From positions 2,049,559-2,113,558 of the forward strand of contig MEFY01000002.1 of NCBI GenBank assembly GCA_001725325.1: 64,000 bases of DNA, written 5' to 3'. Of the stretch, positions 55,878 through 63,809 are shown piece by piece. The stretch is from Leifsonia sp. SCN 70-46 (GTDB taxonomy: Bacteria; Actinomycetota; Actinomycetes; Actinomycetales; Microbacteriaceae). Made by a program: the position numbers and the translations under genes. How positions within the stretch are numbered: the stretch's first letter is position 1; every line of letters begins with the position of its first letter. A model generated the notes under the pieces. That model was not told the DNA's origin, made no database searches, and saw only the letters and a program-made list of their open reading frames with translations.

Positions 55878-57521
55878 GTGTTCATCGTCCTCGCGCGCGT
55901 CGACTCCCGCGTCATGGCGGCGCGGCTGACCGACGCGGGCGGCGCCCTCGGCGTCGAGTACGTCGCCGACCTCGCGGCGTTCGTCGCGAAGGAGGAGCCG
56001 GCCCATCCGCGCTGGGTGTGGGATGACACGAGCACGTGGTACCCCGAGCTGCTCGCGGCGGGAATCCGCGTCGACCGCTGCTTCGACCTGCGGCTGTGCC
56101 ACGCCATCCTGCGCTCCTCCGTGCTGACGGCCGACTCGGCCCTCGCGCGAGCACCGCAGGGGGTGTGGGACGCGCCGGCGCCGCACACGGCTCCCGCCGA
56201 GCCCGACGGCGCGCTGTTCGACGTCGAGCCCGAGCAGCCCGCGGTCGTCGCCGACCCGCTCGCCGAGTTCACCCTGCAGCGTGCCGCGGTGGCGGGCTGT
56301 GCCGAGCCCGGGCGCATCCAGCGGCTGCTCGCCGCCGAGTCCGCGGGCGCGCTCGTCGCGGCGGAGATGCGCTTCGCGGGGCTGCCGTGGGATGTCGCGG
56401 CGCACGACCGCATCCTCACGGGCATCCTCGGCCCCCGCCCGCGCGAGGGCGAGCGCCCCGCGAAGCTGCAGGAGGTGCTCGACGTCGTGCGGCAGCGGCT
56501 CGACGTGCCCGACCTCAACCCCGACTCGCCCGTGGAGCTGCTGCGCGGCCTCGGGCTCGCGGGCCTGCAGGCCACGTCGACGCGGTCGTGGGAGCTCAAG
56601 CAGCTCAAGCATCCGGCGATCGCCCCGCTGCTCGAGTACAAGAAGCTCGCGCGCCTGCTCTCCGCCAACGGCTGGCACTGGCTCGACACGTGGGTGGTCG
56701 ACGGGCGGTTCCGCCCCGACTACGTGCCCGGGGGTGTCGTCACGGGCCGGTGGGCGACGAGCGGCGGGGGAGCACTGCAGCTCCCGCGCCAGATCCGCGG
56801 CGCGGTCGTCGCCGATCCCGGGTGGAAGCTCGTCGTCGCGGATGCGTCGCAGCTCGAGCCGCGCATCCTCGCCGCCATGGCCGCCGACCGTGGCATGGTG
56901 CAGGCGGGCGCCGCGGGCGACCTCTACGCGGGAATCGTGGCGAGCGGGGCCGTCGAGACGCGCGACCAGGCGAAGATCGCGATGCTCGGCGCCATGTACG
57001 GCGCGACGACGGGCGAGAGCGGCAGGCTCATGCCGCGCCTCGCGAAGGCCTACCCGCGCGCGATCCAGCTCGTCGAGGATGCCGCGCGCGCCGGTGAGCG
57101 CGGCGAGCGGGTCACGACGCGCCTCGGCCGCAGCTCGCCGCCCGGGCAGCGGTTCGAGGGCTGGAGCGACGGCCGTTCCGACGCAGAGACCTCCCGCGCG
57201 CGCGAGCGCTCCCGGTCGTGGGGCAGGTTCACGCGCAACTTCGTCGTGCAGGGCACCGCCGCCGAGTGGGCGCTGTGCTGGATGGCGAGCATCCGACGGC
57301 GCCTGCGCGAGCTCGACGGGCGCGGCTTCGAGCATGCGCCGCACCTCGTGTTCTTCCTCCACGACGAGGTCGTCGTGCACACCCCGGCCGAGCTCGCCGA
57401 CACCGTGCGGCAGGTGCTCGTGGACTCGGCCGCCGAGGCCGGGCGCCTGCTCTTCGGGGAGTTGCCGGTGACGTTCCCGCTCACGGTTGCGAGTGTCGAC
57501 GACTACGGGCAGGCCAAGTGA
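55878..57521 (+). CDS. stand-alone family-A DNA polymerase with degenerate 3'-5' exonuclease domain
   Basis: The 547-residue protein has a Pol I-type polymerase domain: motif A DASQLEPRILAAMAAD (about 333-348), a motif B region AKIAMLGAMYGATTGESG and motif C HDEVVV (about 495). The N-terminal 170 residues resemble the proofreading domain but the first DxE motif is not recognisable. The type is usually annotated as bifunctional 3'-5' exonuclease/DNA polymerase and occurs in actinobacteria beside the main polA. Its role in repair is assumed. The GTG lies 6 nt after CAGGAT. The PadR gene starts 17 nt on. Confidence 0.87.
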   Translation: MFIVLARVDSRVMAARLTDAGGALGVEYVADLAAFVAKEEPAHPRWVWDDTSTWYPELLAAGIRVDRCFDLRLCHAILRSSVLTADSALARAPQGVWDAPAPHTAPAEPDGALFDVEPEQPAVVADPLAEFTLQRAAVAGCAEPGRIQRLLAAESAGALVAAEMRFAGLPWDVAAHDRILTGILGPRPREGERPAKLQEVLDVVRQRLDVPDLNPDSPVELLRGLGLAGLQATSTRSWELKQLKHPAIAPLLEYKKLARLLSANGWHWLDTWVVDGRFRPDYVPGGVVTGRWATSGGGALQLPRQIRGAVVADPGWKLVVADASQLEPRILAAMAADRGMVQAGAAGDLYAGIVASGAVETRDQAKIAMLGAMYGATTGESGRLMPRLAKAYPRAIQLVEDAARAGERGERVTTRLGRSSPPGQRFEGWSDGRSDAETSRARERSRSWGRFTRNFVVQGTAAEWALCWMASIRRRLRELDGRGFEHAPHLVFFLHDEVVVHTPAELADTVRQVLVDSAAEAGRLLFGELPVTFPLTVASVDDYGQAK

Positions 57522-57537
57522 GCCATACCGTGTATGC

Positions 57538-58092
57538 ATGTCGATCCGTCTGAGCCTGCTCGCGATCCTCGAGCTCGGCCCGTGCTACGGCTACCAGCTG
57601 CGCCTCGAGTTCGAGCGTCGCACCGCCCCCACCTCACCGCTCAACGTCGGTCAGGTCTACGCGACCCTCGACCGCCTCGAGCGCGACGGCCTCGTCGTCA
57701 AGCGCCAGCAGGATGCGGCCGGCCACGTCTACTACGCGATAACCGGCCGCGGCCGTGACGCGGTCGCGGAGTGGCTCGCGGAGCCCGTGGCCCCGCCCGC
57801 GCGGGACGAGCTCGCGACGAAGCTCGCGCTCGCCCTCACGCTGCCCGGCGCCGACCCGGCAGCGCTCATCGCCGCCCAGCGCACCCTCGCGACCGAGTCG
57901 CTCGCGGCCCACCTCGCGCGCGAGCACGCGACCCTGGCCGAGCGGCTAGTGGGCGACGCCCTCGCCCTTGCCGCCGAGGCCGAGCTGCAGTGGCTCGACC
58001 GCTGCGAGGTGCTGCTCGCCGAGGCATCCCCGTACGGCCTCGACTCCGAGCCCCCGCGACGGGGCAGGCCGGCCCAAACAACAGCCTTGTGA
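57538..58092 (+). CDS. PadR-family transcriptional regulator
   Basis: The 184-residue protein has the PadR winged helix (5-75, LLAILELGPCYGYQLRLEF and NVGQVYATLDRLERDGLV) and a helical dimerisation C terminus of the Vir/AphA type. ATG 57538 is 6 nt behind TACCGT, a leaderless signature; the upstream in-frame TTG lies inside the polymerase gene. Its target may be an efflux gene, as for many PadR proteins, but none is adjacent. Confidence 0.9.
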   Translation: MSIRLSLLAILELGPCYGYQLRLEFERRTAPTSPLNVGQVYATLDRLERDGLVVKRQQDAAGHVYYAITGRGRDAVAEWLAEPVAPPARDELATKLALALTLPGADPAALIAAQRTLATESLAAHLAREHATLAERLVGDALALAAEAELQWLDRCEVLLAEASPYGLDSEPPRRGRPAQTTAL

Positions 58093-58213
58093 TTCCGGCC
58101 ATACATAGGTCATAATGGCCCCAGCGGTCTCGCACCGCACAATTTCACAGCTCTGCAGGTCAACTGCCATTCCAACGGGTCGATGGGGAAGTCGCATCCA
58201 ACGGAATGGAGAG
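58087..58213 (+). promoter_or_regulatory. DUF3145 promoter and structured 5' leader
   Basis: TTGTGA (58087-58092), an 18-nt spacer and CATAAT (58111-58116) form a promoter with a leader of about 95 nt. CCATTCC (58167-58173) pairs with GGAATGG (58203-58209). The right arm runs into the ribosome-binding site GGAGAG (58208-58213), so folding could mask translation. Confidence 0.55.
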
Positions 58214-58217
58214 AATC

Positions 58218-58721
58218 GTGACTGCACCGAACGCTCGCGGAGTGCTATTTGTGCACTCCGCTCCTCGCGCGCTGTGCCCGCACATCGAATGGGCAGCAGG
58301 ACGCGCCCTCGAGCGTGCCGTGAATTTCGACTGGTCCGCGCAGCCCGTGCTGCCCGGCTCGCAGCGCACCGAGTTCTACTGGGAAGGCCCGCGAGGCACG
58401 GGGGCGAAGCTCGCCTCGGCGCTGCGTGGGTGGGAGCACCTGCGCTACGAGGTCACCGAGGATGCCGGGCTCGGCACCGACGGGGGTCGGTGGATGCACA
58501 CGCCCGACCTCGGCATCTTCTTCGCGCAGACGGACACCGTGGGCAACACCGTGATCCCCGAGGACCGCGTGCGCTACGCCATGGACCTCGCGGGCGCCAA
58601 CGCGATCGAGCTGCACCGCGAGCTGCGCCTCGCGCTCGGCCAGGCGTGGGACGACGAGCTCGAGGCGTTCCGCCACGCGAGCCAGGACTCCGCAGTCGTA
58701 TGGCTGCACCAGGTGGGCTGA
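58218..58721 (+). CDS. DUF3145 protein
   Basis: The 167-residue protein matches DUF3145, an actinobacteria-specific family: GVLFVHSAPRALCPHIEWAA near the N terminus, EFYWEGPRGTGAKLASALRGWEHLRYEVTEDAG, and a C-terminal HQVG. Its genes are frequently found near fatty-acid synthesis genes, as here. The function is unknown. GTG 58218 is preferred for the GGAGAG site 4 nt upstream; the ATG at 58206 lies inside that site. A 45-residue gene follows after 5 nt. Confidence 0.88.
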   Translation: MTAPNARGVLFVHSAPRALCPHIEWAAGRALERAVNFDWSAQPVLPGSQRTEFYWEGPRGTGAKLASALRGWEHLRYEVTEDAGLGTDGGRWMHTPDLGIFFAQTDTVGNTVIPEDRVRYAMDLAGANAIELHRELRLALGQAWDDELEAFRHASQDSAVVWLHQVG

Positions 58722-58726
58722 TCGAG

Positions 58727-58864
58727 ATGGAGACCCAGATCGTCGTCGCACCGGACCGCCGGTTCACCGGCGCCACAGAACTGCTCGAGCGCATGGTCAC
58801 TGAGGATGACGTGCTCGACTTCGGGGGAGAGTGCTTCATCCACGACGGGTGCAGACCCGTCTAG
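58727..58864 (+). CDS. 45-aa Cys-containing small protein, function unknown
   Basis: The frame encodes a 45-residue acidic peptide with two cysteines near the end (GGECFIHDGC, C-x5-C). It starts 5 nt after the DUF3145 stop and ends at a large hairpin. Position, codon use and a clean stop favour a real gene. It has no ribosome-binding site other than the purines GATCGAG around the preceding stop, which suggests coupled translation. It shares only the size and paired-Cys character with the peptide at 21852. Confidence 0.6.
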   Translation: METQIVVAPDRRFTGATELLERMVTEDDVLDFGGECFIHDGCRPV

Positions 58865-58877
58865 GAGCGGTACCTCA

Positions 58878-58963
58878 TCGGCAGGGAGTCGATGAGGCTG
58901 GAGAGGGCGAACGGATTCGCCCCGCCACGGATGGCAGCTCCAGCCTCATCGAGTCCCTGTCGG
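58878..58963. terminator. long bidirectional hairpin between convergent genes
   Basis: Bases 58878-58903 pair with 58938-58963: 15 perfect bp, one mismatch (58888/58953), then ten more pairs including two G-U. Inside its 34-nt apical loop a second perfect 7-bp stem (58905-58911 with 58916-58922) closes a CGGA tetraloop. It probably ends both the DUF3145 and fab messages. Confidence 0.75.
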
Positions 58964-59002
58964 CGTTTAAGGGCAGGCGCGCGAGCCCCACGTGATCGAC
59001 TC

Positions 59003-60241
59003 CTAGTTGTAGGAGCGGAACGCCACGACGGAGTTGTGGCCGCCGAAGCCGAACGAGTTGCTCAGCGCGAGCAGGTCGCCGTCCCCGAGCGCACGCGGCG
59101 ACGTGACCACGTCGAGCGGGATGGCGGGATCCTGCTCGGTGAGGTTGATCGTCGGCGGCGCGGTGCGGTTGTGCAGCGCGAGGATCGTGAAGATCGCCTC
59201 GAGCGCACCGGTTCCGCCGAGCAGGTGGCCCGTCGCGGCCTTCGTCGCCGACACGGCGATGTTGGGCAGGTGGTCTCCGAAGACCCGCAGCATGGCGTTG
59301 TACTCCGCGATGTCGCCGACGGGAGTGCTCGTGGCGTGGGCGTTGATGTGCGCCACATCCTCGGGCCTGGCACCCGCCTGGGCGAGCGCGGCGAGCATGG
59401 CGCGCGCCGCCGCCGAGCCCTCGGGGTCCGGGGCGGTGATGTGGAACGAGTCGCTCGTGACGGCACCGCCCGCGAGCTCCGCGTAGATCCGGGCGCCGCG
59501 AGCGAGGGCGTGCTCCTCGGTCTCGAGCACGATCGAGCCGGCACCCTCGCCGAGCACGAAGCCGTCACGCGACACGTCGTAGGGGCGCGACGCGGTCGCG
59601 GGGGAGTCGTTGCGCTTCGAGAGCGCCTGCATCGACGCGAACGCGGCGATGGGCAGCGGGTGCACGACGGCCTCCGTGCCACCGGCGATGACGACGTCGG
59701 CGAGGCCCTCCCGCAGGTGCATGTAGGCGTTGGCGATGGCCTCGGTGCTCGACGCGCACGCCGAGACGTCGGTGCGGGCGTAGGCGCGTGAGGGGATGGA
59801 CATGCTGATCGCGGCGGCGGCGGCGTTCGGCATGAGCATGGGGATGGTCATGGGGAGCACGCGGCGCGGCCCCTTCTCCTTGAGCGTGTCCCACGCGTCG
59901 AGGAGGGTCCACAGGCCGCCGATGCCGGTCGAGTAGTCGACCCCGACGCGGATGGGGTCGACGTCGGGCGAGCCCGCGTCGGCCCACGCCTCGCGCGCGG
60001 AGATGAGGGCGAACTGGCTCGAGGGGTCGAGGCGCTTCGACTCGACGCGCTCGAGCACCTCCTCGGGGCGCACCTTGGCCTCTGCGGCGAAGGTCACGGG
60101 GAGTTCGAGCTCTGCCACCCAGTCCTGGGTGAGCGTGTGCGCTCCGGACTCGCCGGCGAGCAGCGCCGTCCACGACTCGGGGGCCGTGCCGCCGAGGGGC
60201 GACGTGGCGCCAATACCTGTTACGACGATCTTCTTGGTCAT
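59003..60241 (-). CDS. fabF: beta-ketoacyl-ACP synthase II
   Basis: The 412-residue condensing enzyme elongates acyl-ACP with malonyl-ACP. Catalytic Cys162 lies in DVSACASSTEAIANA, and the two histidines are in NAHATSTPVGD and ATGHLLGGTGAL. It is the last gene of the fab operon, in the order conserved in actinobacteria. AGGATG precedes the ATG, behind a small hairpin with a CGAA loop (60251-60266). Size is normal. Confidence 0.96.
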   Translation of the reverse strand: MTKKIVVTGIGATSPLGGTAPESWTALLAGESGAHTLTQDWVAELELPVTFAAEAKVRPEEVLERVESKRLDPSSQFALISAREAWADAGSPDVDPIRVGVDYSTGIGGLWTLLDAWDTLKEKGPRRVLPMTIPMLMPNAAAAAISMSIPSRAYARTDVSACASSTEAIANAYMHLREGLADVVIAGGTEAVVHPLPIAAFASMQALSKRNDSPATASRPYDVSRDGFVLGEGAGSIVLETEEHALARGARIYAELAGGAVTSDSFHITAPDPEGSAAARAMLAALAQAGARPEDVAHINAHATSTPVGDIAEYNAMLRVFGDHLPNIAVSATKAATGHLLGGTGALEAIFTILALHNRTAPPTINLTEQDPAIPLDVVTSPRALGDGDLLALSNSFGFGGHNSVVAFRSYN

Positions 60242-60275
60242 GTCACATCCTGTTGTTTCGACAACACTGTCCTGA

Positions 60276-60301
60276 GGATGGCCGGGCGTGCCCGGCCATC
60301 C
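60276..60301 (-). terminator. intercistronic hairpin after acpP
   Basis: GGATGGCCGGGC (60276-60287) and its complement (60290-60301) make a 12-bp perfect stem directly behind acpP. Without a T-run it is more likely a processing or attenuation element that lets acpP messages outnumber fabF messages. Confidence 0.75.
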
Positions 60302-60314
60302 GTAGGGGTACTGC

Positions 60315-60563
60315 TCAGCCCTGGGCGCCGGTGATGAAGTTCACGGCGTCGCCGACGGTCTTGAGGTTCTTGACCTCTTCGTCGGGGATCTTGACGTCGA
60401 ACTTCTCCTCGGCGTTGACGACGATGGTCATCATCGAGATCGAGTCGATGTCCAGGTCGTCGGTGAACGACTTGTCCAGCTCGACGGTGTCCGTCGCGAT
60501 GCCGGTCTCGTCGTTGATGAGTTCGGCCAGGCCGGCCAGGACTTCTTCGGTGGACAATGCCAT
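60315..60563 (-). CDS. acpP: acyl carrier protein
   Basis: The 82-residue acidic four-helix protein carries the growing acyl chain on a phosphopantetheine attached to Ser41 in DLDIDSISM. The common DSL motif is DSI here, a minor variant. A very strong AAGGAGATAAACATC site precedes the ATG, as expected for one of the most abundant proteins. It lies between fabH and fabF in the fatty-acid operon. Confidence 0.96.
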   Translation of the reverse strand: MALSTEEVLAGLAELINDETGIATDTVELDKSFTDDLDIDSISMMTIVVNAEEKFDVKIPDEEVKNLKTVGDAVNFITGAQG

Positions 60564-60606
60564 GATGTTTATCTCCTTGTGGATGTGTTTTTGACCGCTG
60601 CCCAGT

Positions 60607-61605
60607 TTAGGGCAGCACTACTACCTGGGCGCCGAACACGAGGCCCGCGCCGAAGCCGATCTGCAGGCACAGCCCGCCGCTCAGCTCGGGGTGCTCCTGC
60701 AGGAGCCGGTGCGTCGCGAGCGGGATGGAGGCGGCGCTCGTGTTCCCCGTGGTCTCGATGTCGCGACCGATGATGACGCTCTCGGGCAGCTTGAGCTGCT
60801 TGGCGAGCTCGTCGATGATGCGCATGTTCGCCTGGTGCGGCACGAACGCGGCGAGGTCGGACGATTCGACACCCGCGGCCTCGAGCGCCTGCTTGGCGAC
60901 CTTCGCCATCTCCCACACCGCCCAGCGGAACACGGTCTGGCCGTCCTGACGCAGGGTCGGCCACTTGGCGCGGCCCTCGCGGAAGTCGACGAGGTTGTAG
61001 TCCATGCCCACGGCGTCGGCCTTGGATCCGTCGGAGCCCCACACGGGAGCGGCGATGCCGGGGAAGTCGCTCGGGCCGATGACCACGGCACCCGCGCCGT
61101 CGCCCAGCAGGAACGAGATCGTGCGGTCGGTGGGGTCGACGATGTCGCTGAGCTTCTCCGCGCCCACGACGAGCGCGTAGTGCGCGGCTCCGCTGCGGAT
61201 GAGCGCGTCGGCCTGCGTCACGCCGTAGCTGAAGCCCGCGCACGCGGCGTTGGAGTCGTACGCGGCGGCGGGGTTGGCGCCCACCCGGTCGGCGAGCACG
61301 GCCGACATCGACGGGGTCTGCTGCACGTTGCCGATGGTCGCGACGATGACGAGGTCGATCTGGTCGGCCGGGATGCCCGACTTCGCGATGGCCTCCTGCG
61401 CCGCCTCCGTGGCGAGGTCGAGGGCGAGGATGCCCTCGGAGGCGCGCGTGCGCGTGATGATGCCCGTGCGCTGGCGGATCCACTCGTCGCTCGAGTCGAT
61501 GGGGCCGACGAGGTCGTCGTTGGGCACCACGAGGTCGCCGCGCGCCGCGCCGTAGCTGTAGATACGCGTGAACTCGGCGCCGTGGGACTGCTTGAGGGTG
61601 GGCAC
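60607..61605 (-). CDS. fabH: beta-ketoacyl-ACP synthase III
   Basis: The 332-residue enzyme starts fatty-acid synthesis by joining an acyl-CoA primer to malonyl-ACP. Catalytic Cys122 sits in NAACAGFSYGV, with His in VPHQANMRI and Asn in the later IETTGNTSAASIP. In actinobacteria FabH selects branched primers and so sets iso/anteiso chain types. The GTG start is 5 nt behind the fabD stop. Purine-rich GGAAG in the fabD end serves as ribosome-binding site. Confidence 0.95.
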   Translation of the reverse strand: MPTLKQSHGAEFTRIYSYGAARGDLVVPNDDLVGPIDSSDEWIRQRTGIITRTRASEGILALDLATEAAQEAIAKSGIPADQIDLVIVATIGNVQQTPSMSAVLADRVGANPAAAYDSNAACAGFSYGVTQADALIRSGAAHYALVVGAEKLSDIVDPTDRTISFLLGDGAGAVVIGPSDFPGIAAPVWGSDGSKADAVGMDYNLVDFREGRAKWPTLRQDGQTVFRWAVWEMAKVAKQALEAAGVESSDLAAFVPHQANMRIIDELAKQLKLPESVIIGRDIETTGNTSAASIPLATHRLLQEHPELSGGLCLQIGFGAGLVFGAQVVVLP

Positions 61606-61610
61606 GTCGG

Positions 61611-62528
61611 TTACTTCCCGTCGATCAGGTCGAATGCTGCTGCGAGGTCGTCCGGAGTCTTGACCGCGACGGACGGCACGCCCTTGAGGCCGCGCTTGGC
61701 GAGCCCCACGAGGGCACCCGCGGGCGCGAGCTCGATGATGCCGGTCACGCCGGCGGCCGCGAACGACTCCATGGCGAGATCCCAGCGCACGGGCGACGAG
61801 ACCTGGCCGACCATGAGCTGCACGAAGTGGTCGCCGCTCTCGATGCGGGATCCGTCTCGGTTGGTCCAGATCGGAAGGGTCGGGTCGTGCTTCTCGAGGC
61901 CCGCGGCGAACAGCTCGAGGCCCGCGACCGCCGGCTGCATGTAGCGCGTGTGGAAGGCGCCGGCGACCTGCAGGGGGATGACGCGCGTGCCCGCGACGGG
62001 GTTCTCGGCGAGCTGCGCGAGGGCGGGGAGGGCGCCGGCGACGACGACCTGTCCGCCGCCGTTGAAGTTGGCGGGCTGGAGCTCCAGCTCGGCGAGGCGC
62101 TCGAGGAGGGCGGCCTCATCGCCGCCCAGCACGGCGGACATGCCCGTGGGCTCGAGCGCGGCGGCATCCGCCATCGCCCGTCCGCGCTCGCGCACGAAGC
62201 TCACGGCGTCCGTCTCGCTCAGGATGCCCGCACCCGCCGCGGCCGTGACCTCGCCGACCGAGTGCCCGGCGATGCCGCCGACCTTCTCGCGGCGGCCGTC
62301 GGCGAAGAGGGAGCGGAGGGTGAGGAGTCCCGCCGCCACGATGAGCGGCTGCGCGACCTTGGTGTCGCGGATCGTGTCGGCGTCGCTCGTCGTGCCGTGC
62401 GCGACGAGGTCGATGCCGACGCCGTCGGAGATGGCGCCGAGCTGGTCGGCGGCGCCGGGGAGCTCGAGCCAGGGGGAGAGGAATCCGGGGGTCTGTGAGC
62501 CCTGTCCGGGCGCGACGATGACGATCAC
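61611..62528 (-). CDS. fabD: malonyl-CoA:ACP transacylase
   Basis: The 305-residue enzyme loads malonyl groups on ACP. The start VAPGQGSQTPGF and the nucleophile motif GHSVGE (89-94, Ser90 in place of the usual GHSLGE) are clear, with the catalytic His in GAFHTRYM (about 195). It is the first gene of the fab operon. The GTG lies 6 nt after CACACT, so the operon message may begin at this codon, in the 78-bp gap after the FasR-like gene. Confidence 0.94.
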   Translation of the reverse strand: MIVIVAPGQGSQTPGFLSPWLELPGAADQLGAISDGVGIDLVAHGTTSDADTIRDTKVAQPLIVAAGLLTLRSLFADGRREKVGGIAGHSVGEVTAAAGAGILSETDAVSFVRERGRAMADAAALEPTGMSAVLGGDEAALLERLAELELQPANFNGGGQVVVAGALPALAQLAENPVAGTRVIPLQVAGAFHTRYMQPAVAGLELFAAGLEKHDPTLPIWTNRDGSRIESGDHFVQLMVGQVSSPVRWDLAMESFAAAGVTGIIELAPAGALVGLAKRGLKGVPSVAVKTPDDLAAAFDLIDGK

Positions 62529-62606
62529 TTCTCTAGTGTGCCAACTCTTCGGGCCGCGCGCAGGGGGTGATCTCCCAAGAACCGCACGAATCGTTGTGCA
62601 ATGCGT
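62529..62606 (-). promoter_or_regulatory. fab operon promoter region
   Basis: The gap between the FasR-like gene and fabD holds a -10-like CACACT 6 nt before the fabD GTG. Upstream of it lies a partial dyad, GCAC with GTGC around an 8-nt centre, in CGCACGAATCGTTGTGC. The nearby FasR-like protein is the likely binder, by analogy with Streptomyces. Confidence 0.5.
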
Positions 62607-63791
62607 TCAACGAGCGCGTTTGGCGCTGTCGGGATCGGCTATCGAGCCCACGATGAGCGCGGACTGCAGGATGAGCGCCTCGCGCGCCCCCGTGGCATCC
62701 CAGCCGATCACGTCGCTCACGCGCTTGAGGCGGTAGCGCACGGTGTTGGGGTGCACGAACAGCTCGCGCGCCGTCGCCTCGAGCGACCGTCCGTTGTCGA
62801 GGTAGCACCACAGCGTCGCGAGCAGGTCTGTGGAGTGCGCCTGCAGCGGCCGGTAGATCTTGTTGATGAGGGTCGACCGGGCGAGCGGGTCGCCCGCGAA
62901 CGCGCGCTCGGGCAGCAGGTCGTCGGCGAGCGTCGGCCGGGGCGCGTTGCGCCACGACCGCGCGACGGCGAACCCCGCGAGAGCGGCCTTGGCGCTCTTG
63001 GAGGCGTCGACGAGCGTGGGCACCTCGTGGCCGAGCACGAGGTGGCCCGGGCCGAAGCCCGGCTCGAGCTGCTTCGCGATCTCGAGGAACGGCATGGGAG
63101 TGACGGCGTCCGGGTCGGTGCGCGGGCTCGCGCGGCCGATGACGAGCACGAGACGGCTGCCCTGCACGCCGATGAGCACGTCGGCGTCGAGGTGGCGCGC
63201 CGTGCGGCGCAGCTGGTCGACGTCGAGCATCTTGGGGGCCGTGCCCACGAGCACGCACACCTCGCCGTGGCCGTTCCAGCCGAGGGCGGCGATGCGCGAG
63301 GGCAGCTCGTTGTCGTACTCCCCGCTGAGGATCGAGTCGACGACGAGGGCCTCGAGGCGGGCATCCCACAGCCCCCGTGCCTCGGCCGCGCGCGCGTAGA
63401 CGTCGGCGGCCGCGAAGGCGATCTCGCGCGAGTAGAGCAGGATGCCCTCGCGCAGCACGTCGTCGTCGTTCTTGATGCGGTGCTCGACGACCTCGACGGT
63501 CAGGCGGATGAGCTGCAGGGTCTGCGTGAGCGACACCGAGCGCAGCAGCTCGCGCGGGGCCGCGCCGAAGACGTCCGCCGCGATCCACGGCGTCGACTTC
63601 GGGTCTTCGAACCAGCTGATGAAGCTCGTGATGCCCGCCTGCGCCACGAGCCCGACCGCGGAGCGACGCCCGGGCGGCATGTCGCCGTACCAGGGGAGTG
63701 TGTCCTCCAGACGCTTCAGGGTCGCTGTCGCCAGCTCACCCGAGATCGTCCGCAGCCACGCGAGCGTCTGCTCCTTGGTCTTCTGCACCAC
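62607..63791 (-). CDS. fasR: PucR-family regulator, FasR-like
   Basis: The 394-residue regulator ends with the PucR C-terminal HTH_30 (about 333-370, LDNGRSLEATARELFVHPNTVRYRLKRV), preceded by a GGDEF-like region. In Streptomyces coelicolor the FasR protein, encoded in front of fabD-fabH-acpP-fabF, activates that operon. Gene order here is identical. Two tandem GTG codons (63791, 63788) could be the start. It lies 18 nt behind aceE, so a joint transcript is possible. Confidence 0.87.
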   Translation of the reverse strand: MVQKTKEQTLAWLRTISGELATATLKRLEDTLPWYGDMPPGRRSAVGLVAQAGITSFISWFEDPKSTPWIAADVFGAAPRELLRSVSLTQTLQLIRLTVEVVEHRIKNDDDVLREGILLYSREIAFAAADVYARAAEARGLWDARLEALVVDSILSGEYDNELPSRIAALGWNGHGEVCVLVGTAPKMLDVDQLRRTARHLDADVLIGVQGSRLVLVIGRASPRTDPDAVTPMPFLEIAKQLEPGFGPGHLVLGHEVPTLVDASKSAKAALAGFAVARSWRNAPRPTLADDLLPERAFAGDPLARSTLINKIYRPLQAHSTDLLATLWCYLDNGRSLEATARELFVHPNTVRYRLKRVSDVIGWDATGAREALILQSALIVGSIADPDSAKRAR

Positions 63792-63809
63792 CGTCGGGAT
63801 GCGCCTCGC

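Noticed and set aside
58878-58963. The long inverted repeat as the end of an insertion sequence.
   Set aside because: There is no transposase, no target-site duplication and both arms lie within 90 bp between convergent genes, where a terminator is expected.
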